From assembly GCF_016097555.1 (NCBI RefSeq), contig NC_054703.1:22352914-22416913 (forward strand): a stretch of DNA of 64,000 bases. The letters are read 5' to 3'. Of this stretch, positions 1-10,957 are shown piece by piece. Source of the DNA: Gigantopelta aegis (taxonomy: Eukaryota > Mollusca > Gastropoda > Neomphalida > Peltospiridae). A program made the translations under genes and the position numbers. Position 1 is the first letter of the stretch. Each line of letters starts with the position of its first letter. The notes below the pieces were generated by a model. That model did no database searches and was not told the DNA's origin. It saw only the letters and a program-made list of their open reading frames with translations.

Positions 1-957
1 CCAATTATAAAAATGAAACAAAATAAAACAAAGAGTCGATGGGTCCTGCAAAAGGGCGCTGCGCATTTACCAGTCGTGGGACATTCGTTGAGGACACACC
101 GTGCTGTTGACCTTCCAAGATCAGTGGCCCAGGAACGGGTAATTCATCTACGGCAAAGTACCACCATCTACTGCTTCCGCAATACTAGGTTTGCTTAGAA
201 TATCGACTTAGACGGTGTGAAACTGATTAGGCGAGGCAGATATTCGAGTCAGACGTGTGTCATTTTGACTCAACAACAACGTCGACTACGTCAGGGTGTC
301 AAGTCCACAGAGTATGGCCTCAACTGCGATAGAGAAAGTTATGGTTTAGTGACGAATCTCGTGTTTTGCAATCTCTCGCTGATGGACGATGTCGAGTGTA
401 CAGACGTCGTCGTGAACGTTATGCTACAAACTGCATACAGGAGGTGCATAGATTCGGAGGTTGTAGGGTGATGATATCGACAGCAATTTCACACACTGGC
501 CGGACCAACCAGGGGCCTACTTCGCGAAGGTCTCTTAGGCTCTGCTAGACAACAAAGTATCCTCTTTGCAAATCGTTTAGCATTTAGCATTAGCAAAGTT
601 GCGAGAGTTTAGTGAATTAGGCCCCTGGTTTACATCCAAGACAACTTAACGGCACAGAAATATCGAGATGAAATTAAGCAGCCAGACGTCGTTCCAGTTA
701 TGAATAACGCCAGCGTTGTATTCCAGCACGGCAATGCAAGGTCACATACATGAAGACTACCAACGCAACAGCTACACAACAACATTTCAGGTCCTACCCA
801 GGCCTGCTAAATCTCTTCCGGATTTGAGCCTCATAGGACATTTATGAGATGAGTTGGATAAACGACAGAGACAGCATCAACCACAGCCAGATAATCTCCC
901 GCATCAACCACAGCCACATAATCTCCCGCAGTTGACACTGACACTACAGGCACAGTG
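1..957 (+). pseudogene. Tc1/mariner transposase relic, family C, copy 1
   Basis: Remains of a Tc1-type transposase gene. Piecemeal translation shows the DNA-binding part with DLPRS, the first catalytic block WFSDES near 342, and a late block near 715-760 reading VFQHGNARSHT. Tc1 transposases normally have HDNARPHT there, so the second catalytic aspartate is a glycine. Stops, frameshifts and an unrelated AT-rich stretch of about 90 bases near 545-635 break the frame, so the gene is dead. It touches the left edge, so its terminal inverted repeat is not visible. A SINE follows directly. A sister copy with a different internal deletion is at 27760-28426. Confidence 0.75.
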
Positions 958-969
958 GGCCTTCACAAG

Positions 970-1275
970 GTGGGGACGGGATTTAGCTCAGTCGGTTGAG
1001 AACTCACTTGAGGTATCGAACCACCTCAGTGGATCCGTTCAACTGATTGGGTTTTTTTCTCGTTCCAGCCAGTGCACCACAACTGGTCAAAGGCCGTGGT
1101 ATGTGCTTTCCTGTCTGTGGGAAAATGCATATAAAAGATCCCTTGCCGCAATTAAGAAAAATGTAGCGGGTTTCCTCTCTTGACTACGAGTAAGAATTGC
1201 CAAATGTTTGACATCCAGTAGCCAATGATTCATTATTCGATGTGCTCTAGTAGTCTTGTTAAAAAAAAAAAAAAA
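970..1275 (+). mobile_element. SINE, variant head, tail A
   Basis: tRNA-derived SINE. The head reads 'tttagctcagtcggttgag', a variant of the common head; the body has 'gctttcctgtctgtggg' and 'atataaaagatcccttg'; the 3' part has 'gtttgacatccagtagcc' and ends in 'ctagtagtcttgtt' plus poly-A. The same insertion is at 28427-28695 in the other block copy, so it predates the duplication. Confidence 0.75.
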
Positions 1276-1362
1276 AAAAAAGAAAACAAATTTTTCCACA
1301 AATTGTAATTATTATTGCTTTCATGGGAAAGAGATGTCATGTAGTTCTGGACTCCCATTTGT

Positions 1363-1365
<3 letters not shown>

Positions 1366-1400
<35 letters not shown>
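1366..1400 (+). repeat. Homopolymer of 35 G
   Basis: Uninterrupted run of 35 guanines. Such a run can form G-quadruplexes and its length is easily misread. The equivalent point of the other block copy (about 28770) has no run but a SINE insertion. Confidence 0.9.
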
Positions 1401-1401
<1 letters not shown>

Positions 1402-1647
1402 GCACACAAGACATTGACTTCATACCGTGATGACCTTGAACTTTAATTTTCTAAATGTCACGTCATCAACAGCGAAGTTTTATGTTTAATAACAAGTAAA
1501 AATCTTCTTTTTTTTCAATCTGCCGTTATCTAAAAAACACAACAGTTCATTGGTTAGGCAGTGAGAAGTGAGTTATTAGAGAGATTAAATTCACTTACGT
1601 TTCTTAGGATACTTTGCACCCTACTGGTTCCATTATCAAGATGTTTG

Positions 1648-1875
1648 AACTTTGTTTTTGTTTAACGACACCACTTGAGCACACTGGATGTGAAACATTT
1701 GGTAAGTTTTGACAAGTAGTCCACTAACAGCAAGATATTTTTTATATGAAATTTCCCACAGACAGGATACCACATGCCATATCCTGTGGTGAGGCACTGG
1801 TGGTCAGATAATGGGTCCACTGAGGTGATTCGATCCTACGACGTACGTATCCGACTGAGCTAAATCCCGCCCAGG
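1648..1875 (-). mobile_element. SINE, tail A, minus strand
   Basis: Read from the plus strand it starts with the reversed tail 'gtttaacgacaccacttgag', then 'ggatgtgaaacatttgg', and ends with the head 'gactgagctaaatcccgccc'. The middle is diverged and shortened. Shared with 29753-29992. Confidence 0.7.
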
Positions 1876-1887
1876 GGTGGTCAGTTA

Positions 1888-2058
1888 AAAAATTGTTTTT
1901 GCTTAACGACACCACTAGAGCATGTTGATTAATTAATCACCGGCTACTGGATGTCAAACATTTGACGATTCTGACATTATTATAGTCTTGGAGAGGAAAC
2001 CAGCTATATGTTTTCCATTAGCAGCAAGAGATCGTTTTATACGTGCTTTCAATTATTG
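1888..2058 (-). mobile_element. SINE fragment, tail A, minus strand
   Basis: Reversed tail 'cttaacgacaccactagagc' followed by 'ctactggatgtcaaacattt' and 'agcaagagatcgttttat'. The head is missing. Shared with 30003-30135. Confidence 0.7.
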
Positions 2059-2600
2059 AATAAATAACGTTTGGCGAAATGCATACACAACTACTGAGCT
2101 ATAAATGTTTTGTAACACAAAGCTGAACATTATTATTGTCAGACAATTTGCGAGCAATTGTTATACCTCTCTTGGCGTCATTAACAAGTAACCATACCGC
2201 TAACACAAGTTTCATGTAACTAGAAATCAATGTCATGATTGAAATGTCAAGCATTTACAATGTTTCTATGCGTGCATATCTTATGTATGCGTGTTATACC
2301 TTTGCCAACCACAAATTAAAAAGGTAATTTATAGCATGATCATCATTGATGGACCCAAAATTCAACGTATACCGCTGGATAGGGATTGTAAGCGTGTTGT
2401 CCGTCATGCGCTATATGATTTACCACTGAAGTTTTCATTAGTGTCTTTTTATATCATCAAACCGATTTTGTTCTCCATGCAACTGTATCTTATTTTGACG
2501 GTATTTTGTGTTCAATATTCTGTAGTTTATGTGTAAGTGTGGAAAGTGCTGTTACAAATTATGAGCACAAAAGCATAGGAATACATGATATTTAATTATA

Positions 2601-5287
2601 TATGGATATCCAAAACCCGCTAACCAAAATATTTTAGCGGGTGATATATTCAAATTCTGTAGACGTTTACGGTTAATAGAATATTTTGGCAAAAAAACAC
2701 ATATTACTAATGATGATGATGCTAATAATGACAAATACAAACTATTATTTTCCAAGTTTAGGCCACATTCAAGTTGGACACCACCTCCCGGAAGAGACCA
2801 ATGTCTTGACATCTTCATACACATTATAACACAAAGCATATTGAAAGAAAATAACAAAAAGAAACATTTTGGAAATATATCAAAAAGTGAAAGGAAGGCT
2901 CTAAGGAAACTAATAATGGATGACTCAATAGTCATAAAAAAAGCCGACAAAAGTTCTACCATTGTAATTATGAACAAAGACAGTTATATTGCAGAAGTCA
3001 AGAGACAGCTATCAGACAAGCGATTTTACAAAAAAAAACAGAAACAGACTTAACTGAGGCTCATATAAAAACTGTTAACAAAATAATACATCAAATGCGC
3101 AATAATCAAGAAATTACAGAGGATGTATTTAAATGTTTAAAACACGAGGAACGTCAGACTCCACAGTTCTACATTTTACCTAAAGTACACAAAACTGTTA
3201 ATAAAGACCTCCCTCTTGGATATCCAGGACGCCCAATCATATCCGGATGTAATTCACCAACAGAACGTATTTCGTGTCTCATAGATGACATTCTGAAGCC
3301 ACACGTCGAAAAATTAGACTCATATGTACGTGACACATCGGACTTTCTTACAAAATTGCGTAATATACCAAATGTATCCAAAGAATCATTTCTCGTAACT
3401 ATGGACGTTTCATCTTTATATACAAACATTCCTCACAACGAAGGGATTGAAGCAATAGAAAGAACTCTAACTGGTGATAATTACAACTCCAACATACCCA
3501 TTAAAACAATTAGTAAACTAGTTGCAACAATATTAGAATCAAATAATTTTCAATTTAATGGTGAAAACTTTATCCAAATGCAAGGCACTGCAATGGGTAC
3601 AAGAATGACCCCAAGTTATGCTAATTTATTTATGGGTTGTTTTGAAAAAGTTCTGCTGAGCAAATGTGTTAGATCGCCGCTACTTTGGCTTAGATATATA
3701 GATGACATATTTTTTATTTGGGACCATTCTGAACAAGATCTTAATAAATTCATTGAATCTGCCAATCAACAGCACCCTACCATTCAATTTACATACACAT
3801 ATTCAAGGAATAAAGTTACATTTTTAGATGTCGATGTCATTAAAACAGATAGTGGGTCTTTTTCATCAACTGTTCACACAAAAGTAACAAACACACACCA
3901 ATATTTACATTTCAAATCAGCTCACCCCAAGGCATGTAAAAAAGGAATTCCTTTCAGTCAAGCTAAAAGGTACACCAGAATCATTTCAAACAGTGACACG
4001 TTAGAAACTGAACTAAATAGTTTGAAAAAACACTTCTTGAATAGACTTTACCCTCCTGCCATTGTAAATAATGCTATAGAAAAAACATCAATTGGACACA
4101 AAGAAAAACATATCGAATCTCCTGCATCTATGTCTGAACAAAAAACAATGATACCTTTTGTCGTAACATACAACCCATGCCTACCAAATATTGGCCATAT
4201 ATTACACAGATATTGGGAATTCTCGAACAGTCAAGTAAACTCAACATACTAGCACAAAGTAAACCAATTGTTGCTTTTAAAAGACCACATAATCTTAAAG
4301 ACATGCTTGTTCATTCTAAACTACAATCTAATGATGATAATAAAAAGCACTCTGCATTAAAATGTGGTAAAAGTAAATGTAAAAATGACAAATTCCTTGA
4401 AGAAAAAAAGCACTTTGAAAGCAGTCAAACTGGACGCGTTTATCCCATAAAACATACTATGACATGCTGTTCTTCAAACGTAATTTATCTTATCACTTGC
4501 ACAAAATGTAGTATGCAATATGTAGGACAAACAGGGGGGTAAGATGTCTTTACGTATGAATGGACATCGTAGCGACATCAATTTATATCCTAGCAAATCT
4601 ACGTTGGTTAATACCCACTTTAATACGAATTATCATTCCATATCTAACTTTTCTTTTATGCCTATTGAACAAGTATTTAGCAGTGATGAACATCATCGAC
4701 TAGTTAGAGAAACCTTTTGGATACACGAACTGAGAACCAAAACGCCACATGGCCTTAATGATAACGTTATATTTCATGTAAACACATCTTAGGCATTCAG
4801 TAACGTTATAAATATCCAATGTAGTACAGTGACATTACTTTGTGTTTCCATGTTCCATAATTAATTAAATAATCTTGTCTTTATAGTAATTTAACAAATT
4901 GCTATAAAATGCATTTATACACTTATTATTACCTTTTCCTATTTAAAATGTGACATTGTTCTTTAAAATTTCAATACGTTCAGTTAGTGGTCTAATGTCT
5001 GTTTTGACGGCTACTTTTCAATGCATTAACCTGCTGTTTTTAGACTACTGTTGTATCTACGCAGATCCTGTACAAATTGATAAAACAATATTACAATAAT
5101 GGAAATGAGTGTATATAAAAAATAATCTGTTTGTCTCAATGACGTCAGGATGAGAATGACGTCAGGATGACGTTACGTCATCTTATTGTTAATTTGAAAA
5201 AGGCAATATGCCGAAACATGTAATTATTAAATAACTGAACTGTTGGTAGTAGTTTTATTATTATATTTTTTTCAAAATGTAATTTTG

Positions 5288-5290
<3 letters not shown>
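2601..5290 (+). mobile_element. Penelope-like retroelement, 5'-truncated
   Basis: Insertion carrying a reverse transcriptase followed by a GIY-YIG endonuclease, the layout of endonuclease-bearing Penelope-like elements. It is absent from block copy 2, where the flanks run straight from 'gatatttaatta' into a (TA) array. The insertion begins inside the reading frame with no 5' leader, consistent with 5' truncation. The 3' non-coding part (4793-5290) is AT-rich and has a small palindrome 'ggcaatatgcc' at about 5203-5213 before 'gaaacatgtaattatta'. The 3' end abuts a long (TA) array. Confidence 0.85.
2608..4792 (+). pseudogene. Penelope-like RT plus GIY-YIG endonuclease, frameshifted
   Basis: Would encode reverse transcriptase and GIY-YIG nuclease for retrotransposition. 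The N-terminal part is readable from about 2608 (RRLRLIEYF, then SSWTPPPGRD) to a stop near 3053. The main RT stretch is 3095-4252: PRPIISGC, motif A VTMDVSSLYTNIP, motif B QGTAMGTRMTP, and the catalytic YIDD at 3695-3706. A frame change near 4177-4252 leads to a cysteine cluster (CGKSKCKND) and the GIY-YIG signature YLITC...YVGQT near 4486-4535. A further frameshift in a run of six G near 4535 is followed by the rest of the nuclease (HRSDI, ETFWIHEL, GLND) to 4792. At least three frameshifts make it inactive; all catalytic blocks are still readable, so decay is moderate. Confidence 0.85.

Positions 5291-5353
<63 letters not shown>
5291..5353. repeat. (TA)n microsatellite
   Basis: Pure TA array at the 3' end of the Penelope-like insertion. 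The corresponding array without the insertion is at about 31915-31962. Confidence 0.95.
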
Positions 5354-5355
<2 letters not shown>

Positions 5356-5404
5356 TTGTTGTTTTCAATATTTATCACGAGGGAACGTTATAAACATCGA
5401 AGTG

Positions 5405-5575
5405 TCTTCGATTTACATACAATATATACAATATATTCATACATACATCAATACATACATTCATGCATCCATGCATATATACATCCATACATACATCCAT
5501 ACACACATGCATGCATGCATACATACACGCATACATAATCACACATATAAGCATGCATATGCATGTATATATGCA
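5405..5575. repeat. Degenerate CATA/CATC tetranucleotide array
   Basis: Irregular 'catacatacatcaatacata' type repeats, the tail of the duplicated block. The block 2 equivalent is at about 32040-32090, followed by (TA)n. Confidence 0.85.
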
Positions 5576-5845
5576 TTACAAAATGAAAGAACCAAAACAT
5601 TACCGGAGAAATACATTATTATTAGTAGTGTGGAACATATGTTAGATAATTTTATATGTAATGATCCCAAACGGTTTTAGGCAACATTTTCTAAAAACAG
5701 GAATGTCCAATAATTATACCTCAGTTAACTCCAAGAACATTATAGGTCCATTTCTTCCTCTGTTGTAGAGGGCATGAAACAAATACTATTTACAAATTGA
5801 CAGACCTGGTTTCTGAATAAATAAATAAATAAATAAATAAATAGA
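5576..5845. other. No gene seen; short (AAAT)n
   Basis: AT-rich sequence with no coding signal. A short (AAAT)n array lies at about 5815-5842. Confidence 0.6.
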
Positions 5846-5990
5846 GTATCCTACATGCGTGTCCGTTAGACATTTTCTTTATCTTACAACCAGTTGCTTT
5901 GTAACGCATTTAACGAGCGAACGCGAGTTGGATACATGGTTAAATAACGAGTTGTAAGATAAACGATATCTAACGGACACGAATGTAAAA
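5846..5990. mobile_element. Palindromic MITE, copy 1
   Basis: Begins 'gcgtgtccgttagacatttt' and ends with the inverted match 'gatatctaacggacacgaat'. Inner arms 'atcttacaac' and 'gttgtaagataa' also pair, and the centre has 'cgagcgaacgcgagttgg'. Two other copies are at 18303-18413 and 21332-21466. It could fold into one long hairpin; no coding capacity. Confidence 0.75.
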
Positions 5991-6048
5991 TTACAAAAAA
6001 CATTATCTTCAAAAAACAGATTTAAAATGTAAACGTTTCCAACACTCA

Positions 6049-6113
<65 letters not shown>
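6049..6113. repeat. (CA)n microsatellite
   Basis: Almost pure CA array. Confidence 0.95.
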
Positions 6114-6121
<8 letters not shown>

Positions 6122-6132
6122 ATACAAACATA

Positions 6133-6436
6133 AAGTTTGTTTTGTTTAAGGACACATCTAGAGTACATTGATTTATTAATCATCGCCTATTGGATGTCAA
6201 ACATTTGGTAATTTTAACACATAGTCTATGGAAACCCGCTACATTTTGAGATTAGTAGCAAGGCATCTTTTTATGCACCGCCCCATAGACAAGATAGCAC
6301 ATACCGCGGTCTTTTATATACCAGTCGTGGTGCACTGGTTGGATCGGGAAATAACCCAATGGGGCCATCGACGGGGGTCGATTCCATACCGACCGCGCAT
6401 AATGCTAGCGCTGTACCACTGGACTATGTCCCGCCC
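6133..6436 (-). mobile_element. SINE, head plus tail A, near full length
   Basis: In plus-strand order: reversed tail 'catctagagtacattgattt', 'gtcaaacatttggtaatttt', body 'gcaaggcatctttttatgca', then the reversed tRNA-like head with the B-box region 'ggggtcgattcc' and A-box side 'ccactggactatgtcccgcc'. Confidence 0.85.
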
Positions 6437-6618
6437 ACACATGTATACACGGGAAACTCTCATTATCTCGAAGATGCCAGTGGCAGCCAGTAAGTTTGGA
6501 ATGTCGGTATATCCTAGTTTTTCAGATACAATTCAAATGAAATAGCATATTATTTTGTAAATTGAGATGGTGATATTTTAAATTTAAAAATCACACCGTA
6601 ATCCACTTGTTGCCAAAA

Positions 6619-6621
<3 letters not shown>

Positions 6622-6664
<43 letters not shown>

Positions 6665-6700
6665 TGTCTGAGTGTGTTTGTGTATGTATGTGTGTATATA
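6622..6700. repeat. (TG)n then TA-rich microsatellite
   Basis: TG array (6622-6663) grading into 'tgtatgtatgtgtgtatata' directly before Tc1 copy A1. Confidence 0.9.
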
Positions 6701-6702
6701 TA

Positions 6703-8196
6703 CTCTTCAAAAAAAGAAACGCAAAAGGGTACAAATGGGTTATAACTCCGATTTTATGTTTCCTACCGGTTCATGCTTTGTGAATATAAGGTCATTGCAT
6801 GTCCCAAACACATTCCCACGGTTACATTCGATAAAACGCAGCTACTGTACAATAAAGTTCCAAAATGTGAATATTCGCAAAAACGCAGCCACGTGCAAAC
6901 CATGTCACCACTGCACGTGCGTTGTCTGCACGTGCAACATGAACACCGACAGTATAAAAGTGCAGGGTGTTCGCTTGCCTGGCCTCTGTATCTGGCCGAC
7001 AGTTGACAATCCAGGACATGCCACGTCTCAGTGAACCGCAGAGAAACAATGCCATCGGCCGACTAGACGCAGGCGAATCCAGAACGGCCGTTGCCAGGGC
7101 ATTCCATGTGTCCCCAAGCACCATCTCCAGACTGTGGGACCGTTACCAACAACATGGATCCACACGTGACCTCCCTAGATCCGGTCGACCACGGGTCACT
7201 ACCCCCGGGCAGGACCGCTACATCCGGGTACGCCACCTTCGGGAACGATTGACTACTGCCACCTCCACAGCCGCAGCAATACCAGGTTTGCGCAGGATAT
7301 CCGACCAGACCGTACGGAACCGCCTACGCGAGGTAGGAATTCGTGCCAGACGTCCAGTTCGAGGTGTCATCTTAACACCACAACACCGTCGACTCCGACT
7401 GCAGTGGTGCCAGATTCATCGACAATGGCCTCAACTGCGATGGAGACAGGTGTGGTTCAGTGACGAGTCCCGATTTCTGCTCCGACGTCATGATGGAAGA
7501 TGTCGCGTGTATAGGATTCGTGGTGAACGTTATGCGGCAAACTGCGTGCAGGAAGTGGACAGATTCGGCGGGGGTAGTGTCATGGTGTGGGCAGCCATCT
7601 CACACACTGGCAGAACTGACCTGGTCCACGTGCAGGGCAACCTGAATGCACAGGGCTACATTGACCAGATCCTCCGTCCACACATCGTTCCAGTTATGGC
7701 CAACGCCAACGCAGTGTTCCAACATGACAACGCCAGGCCTCACACAGCACGTCTCACAACGGCTTTCCTACAGAACAACAACATTAATGTCCTTCCTTGG
7801 CCATCGATATCACCGGATTTGAACCCAATTGAGCATCTATGGGACGAGTTGGACCGACGCCTCCGACAGCGACAACCACAGCCCCAGACCCTGCCCGAGC
7901 TGGCAGCAGCCTTGCAGGCCGAGTGGGCCACCATCCCCCGGGACGTCATCCGTACTCTGGTTGCTTCAATGGGCAGGCGGTGCCAGGCAGTTGTCAACAC
8001 ACGCGGAGGCCACACCCGGTATTGACTCCAGATGACCTTGACCTTGGTGGTGTGTCCTATCACTTACTCACAATGGACTAGAGTGAATTGTGAACAATCC
8101 TGCAACATTTGGTAATTATCGGACTCACCATTCAATAATTAAATCAATTCTCCAAATGTTACGACAATGTGGTTTTGCGTTTCTTCTTTTGAAGAG
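6703..8196 (+). mobile_element. Tc1/mariner element, family A, copy A1 (complete)
   Basis: 1494-base element flanked by TA on both sides (6701-6702, 8197-8198). Inverted ends: left 'ctcttcaaaaaaagaaacgc', right end reversed 'ctcttcaaaagaagaaacgc'. It carries one uninterrupted transposase gene. By eye it differs from copy A3 at only about a dozen positions, so the family moved recently. The left leader includes 'tataaaagtgcagggtg' near 6953, a possible promoter. Confidence 0.9.
7018..8025 (+). CDS. Tc1-family transposase, DD34E, intact
   Basis: Cut-and-paste DNA transposase of 335 residues that would bind the element's inverted repeats and cleave at TA targets. The start chosen is the first ATG in frame (MPRLSEPQ); the frame is open upstream but only through a non-ATG codon. 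Residues about 1-110 form the paired-like helix-turn-helix region, with AVARAFHVSPSTISRLW as the first recognition helix and GRPR as the hook between subdomains. The catalytic triad is visible: D149 in WFSDES, D237 in QHDNARPHT and E272 in NPIEHLW, with 34 residues between the last two. Length and motifs are normal for the family. Of the three family-A copies here, only this one is uninterrupted. Confidence 0.92.
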   Translation: MPRLSEPQRNNAIGRLDAGESRTAVARAFHVSPSTISRLWDRYQQHGSTRDLPRSGRPRVTTPGQDRYIRVRHLRERLTTATSTAAAIPGLRRISDQTVRNRLREVGIRARRPVRGVILTPQHRRLRLQWCQIHRQWPQLRWRQVWFSDESRFLLRRHDGRCRVYRIRGERYAANCVQEVDRFGGGSVMVWAAISHTGRTDLVHVQGNLNAQGYIDQILRPHIVPVMANANAVFQHDNARPHTARLTTAFLQNNNINVLPWPSISPDLNPIEHLWDELDRRLRQRQPQPQTLPELAAALQAEWATIPRDVIRTLVASMGRRCQAVVNTRGGHTRY

Positions 8197-8867
<671 letters not shown>

Positions 8868-9149
8868 ATGTTTTGCACCGTTATAAATAAAGCTATAATT
8901 TACTTAATAGTGATGACTATTTGCATAACGGGAGTAATCCCATGGAAACAAAACATATTTCGAAAAGTGTCCAGTATTCCCGTGATAGAGAATGCTTGCG
9001 ACCTCTGGAAAGGTGTTGTTTGGAGTCTGGTGGATTGTTCTAAAACATGTTTAAGTGATGAACGATGTGTTCTCTTCACGTATGATAAAAATGGAACATG
9101 TTCTACGTATTGTAACATCGGAACGGAGGTTGAAGCTGTGCATGGATAT
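8868..9149 (+). CDS. Lectin locus A, exon 1: signal peptide plus PAN/apple-like domain
   Basis: Candidate first coding exon of a secreted or membrane-anchored protein. From the ATG at 8868 the protein starts with a hydrophobic segment AIIYLIVMTICITGVIP, plausible as a signal peptide. A cysteine-rich stretch follows: ENACDLW, WSLVDCSKTC, DERCVLFTYD, GTCSTYC. That pattern (paired Cys around 'DCSKTC', then 'CVLFTYD') resembles PAN/apple domains, which bind protein or sugar and often precede C-type lectin domains in molluscs. Two donors are possible: after 9149 (TAT|gtctct, phase 0, matching exon 2) or after 9156 (CTG|gtgaac, better consensus, phase 1, which would require another exon). Downstream partners are 10958-11047 and 13220-13313. 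The domain name is motif recognition only. Confidence 0.6.
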
Positions 9150-9156
9150 GTCTCTG

Positions 9157-9683
9157 GTGAACTTTCTCTTTGTTTCTCATGTTTATTTTGGTTGTTTGCT
9201 TCTTCTTTTTTTACTCTAGTCTGCTACCACTGTAAGATGTTTCTGAATAATAAAATGCTTTTAAGGTCTACAATTACATACTAAATACATTTATTTTGGG
9301 TTTATAATATCAATGTCTATATATTCAATGAGGTTCTGGCACGTTTTGGTAGTTTCTGGTATCAATGTCGTTATATTCAATGAGGTTTTTGCTATTTGTG
9401 TTGTAATAATATTGTTTTTTGTTTCTTTTCCATGTACTCATCTGCGATTATATTAAACATAATTAAAAATAGGTATACATACGTGATTAAATGAAAACAC
9501 ATGGCGATAAGACTCTCAGATATCCACAAATCTGCAATTAGTATTTAATGATATTTGAGATGTTTGTCTATGGTTTGGTGAATTTTCTTGATTTCTGAAA
9601 TTAATTTTAAAATTTACGATGTCTGCTTATGCTATTTCAATTAAATAATTATTTGAATTTTAGTGTTCTAGGTACCTGTTTTC

Positions 9684-9722
<39 letters not shown>

Positions 9723-9728
9723 TAATAG
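9157..9728. other. Intron 1 of locus A, unique part
   Basis: AT-rich, no coding signal. A (AAT)n array at about 9687-9727 precedes the first intronic SINE. Two short repeats of 'tcaatgaggtt' occur near 9327-9385. Confidence 0.5.
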
Positions 9729-10058
9729 GGGCGGGACACAGCCCAGTGGTAAAGCGCTCGTTCTAAGCGCAGTCGACCTGCGATCGATCCCCGTCGGTGG
9801 GCCCATTGAACTATTTCTCGTTCCAGCCAGTGCACCATTACTGGTATATCAAAGACCGTCGTATGTACTACCCTGTCTGTGGGATGGTGCATATAAAATA
9901 TCCCTTGCTACTAATCGAAAAGAGTAGCCCATAAAGTGGTGACAGCGGGTTTCCTCTCTCAATATCTGTGTGGTCCTTAATCATATGTCTGACGCTATAT
10001 AACCGTAAATGAAATGTGTTGAGTGCGTCATTAAATAAAACATTTCTTTCTATTACTA
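9729..10058 (+). mobile_element. SINE, tail B, full length
   Basis: Head 'ggggcgggacacagcccagt' with 'gcgatcgatccccgtcgg' as B-box region, body 'gtgcatataaaatatccctt', and tail 'gtgtggtccttaatcatatg' to 'tgcgtcattaaataaaacat'. Sits in the proposed intron of locus A. Confidence 0.9.
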
Positions 10059-10324
10059 CTAATAATATGATTTTTAAACATTTTGCGTTTGTTCATAAAA
10101 TAATCGCATTTAAATAACTAGTAATATACATCTCCGCGCAGTCTGTTTTCGACAGGGTACTATTCCAGCATCCTGATTCTGAAAGCAAATAATGATTGCA
10201 CTTTCTGAATTTCAGAAGGATGGCACAGTTTTTGGAGCAATTTAAATTTAGTAAAGTAATTTGTCTTTAGATGTTCATTCGATGTTGTCAGGTCTAATTG
10301 CCTTCGTTTAACATGCTAAAAAAT

Positions 10325-10592
10325 GGGGTTGTTTAACGACACCACTATCATTGATTTAATAATCATCGGCTATTGCTTGTCACAAATTTGGTAATTTCGC
10401 AATACAGTCTTAGAGAGGAAATCCGCTACATTTTACAAAGGATTTTTTATATGCATCATCTCACAAACAGGATAGCATATACCACGGCCTTTGATATACC
10501 AGTCGTGGTGTACTGGCTGTAGCGAGAAATAGCCCAATGTGCCCAACGACGGGGATCGATCCCAGACCGACCGCGCATCAAGAGAGCTACTA
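10325..10592 (-). mobile_element. SINE, tail A, minus strand, head cut
   Basis: Reversed tail 'tttaacgacaccactatcat', body 'gattttttatatgcatcatc', reversed head up to 'gaccgaccgcgcatcaaga', where similarity stops. Confidence 0.8.
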
Positions 10593-10712
10593 ATGACAAA
10601 TCCTGTCCTGAACGAAGGAGACGGCATGGGTCAACACCTGTTCCCATGACAGGCGTGCGCTGCCACAGCTTGATCTGAATATGCACGTTAAGCTCTATGA
10701 CGTGACGTGACC

Positions 10713-10856
10713 TAATGGAAAAATGTAGCGGATTTCCTCCCTAAGACTAAATGTATATGTTGCAATTAACGAATGTTTGACACCCAAAAGCAGACGATTA
10801 ATAAATCAATGTGCTCTACTGGTGTCGTTAAACGAAACAAACTTTAACTTTATTCT
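10713..10856 (+). mobile_element. SINE 3' fragment, tail A
   Basis: Starts inside the body ('tgtagcggatttcctcc') and ends 'ctggtgtcgttaaacgaaac'. Only the tail half is present. Confidence 0.8.
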
Positions 10857-10957
10857 CCATTTTAACAACGTGGGAGGGCTGTTATTTCATAAAATGCGTG
10901 ATATTCTGTGTTAAAAAGATGTTGATAGAAAATAATAGTACGTCTATTTAGTTTCAG

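Larger units (their letters stand above)
1..2600. repeat. Duplicated block, copy 1
   Basis: This stretch is homologous, in the same order and orientation, to 27760-31962: Tc1 relic C, a SINE, a spacer, two minus-strand SINE pieces, then a unique-looking stretch (2090-2590) ending 'atgatatttaatta'. After the Penelope-like insertion the match resumes at 5353 ('tcattgttgttttcaat') and continues to about 5460. Copy 2 has extra SINEs. The left boundary is outside the window. Confidence 0.75.

Noticed and set aside
2552..2977. 141-codon minus-strand frame
   Set aside because: It overlaps the Penelope-like coding frame on the other strand, whose RT motifs are unmistakable.
5178..5680. Open frames made of Ile-Tyr and His-Thr repeats
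   Set aside because: They are translations of (TA)n and CATA arrays, as are similar frames at 13008, 17006, 31978, 43404, 50012 and 62039.
7740..8063. Antisense and alternative-frame proteins over the Tc1 copies
   Set aside because: The DD34E frame explains the conservation. The other frames (for example 7829-8081, 43683-43982, 51210-51551) are shadows that are shared only because the element copies are near-identical.
9729..9830. tRNA genes
   Set aside because: A- and B-box-like sequences here and in some 25 other places belong to SINE heads. None folds into a convincing tRNA with a proper acceptor stem.
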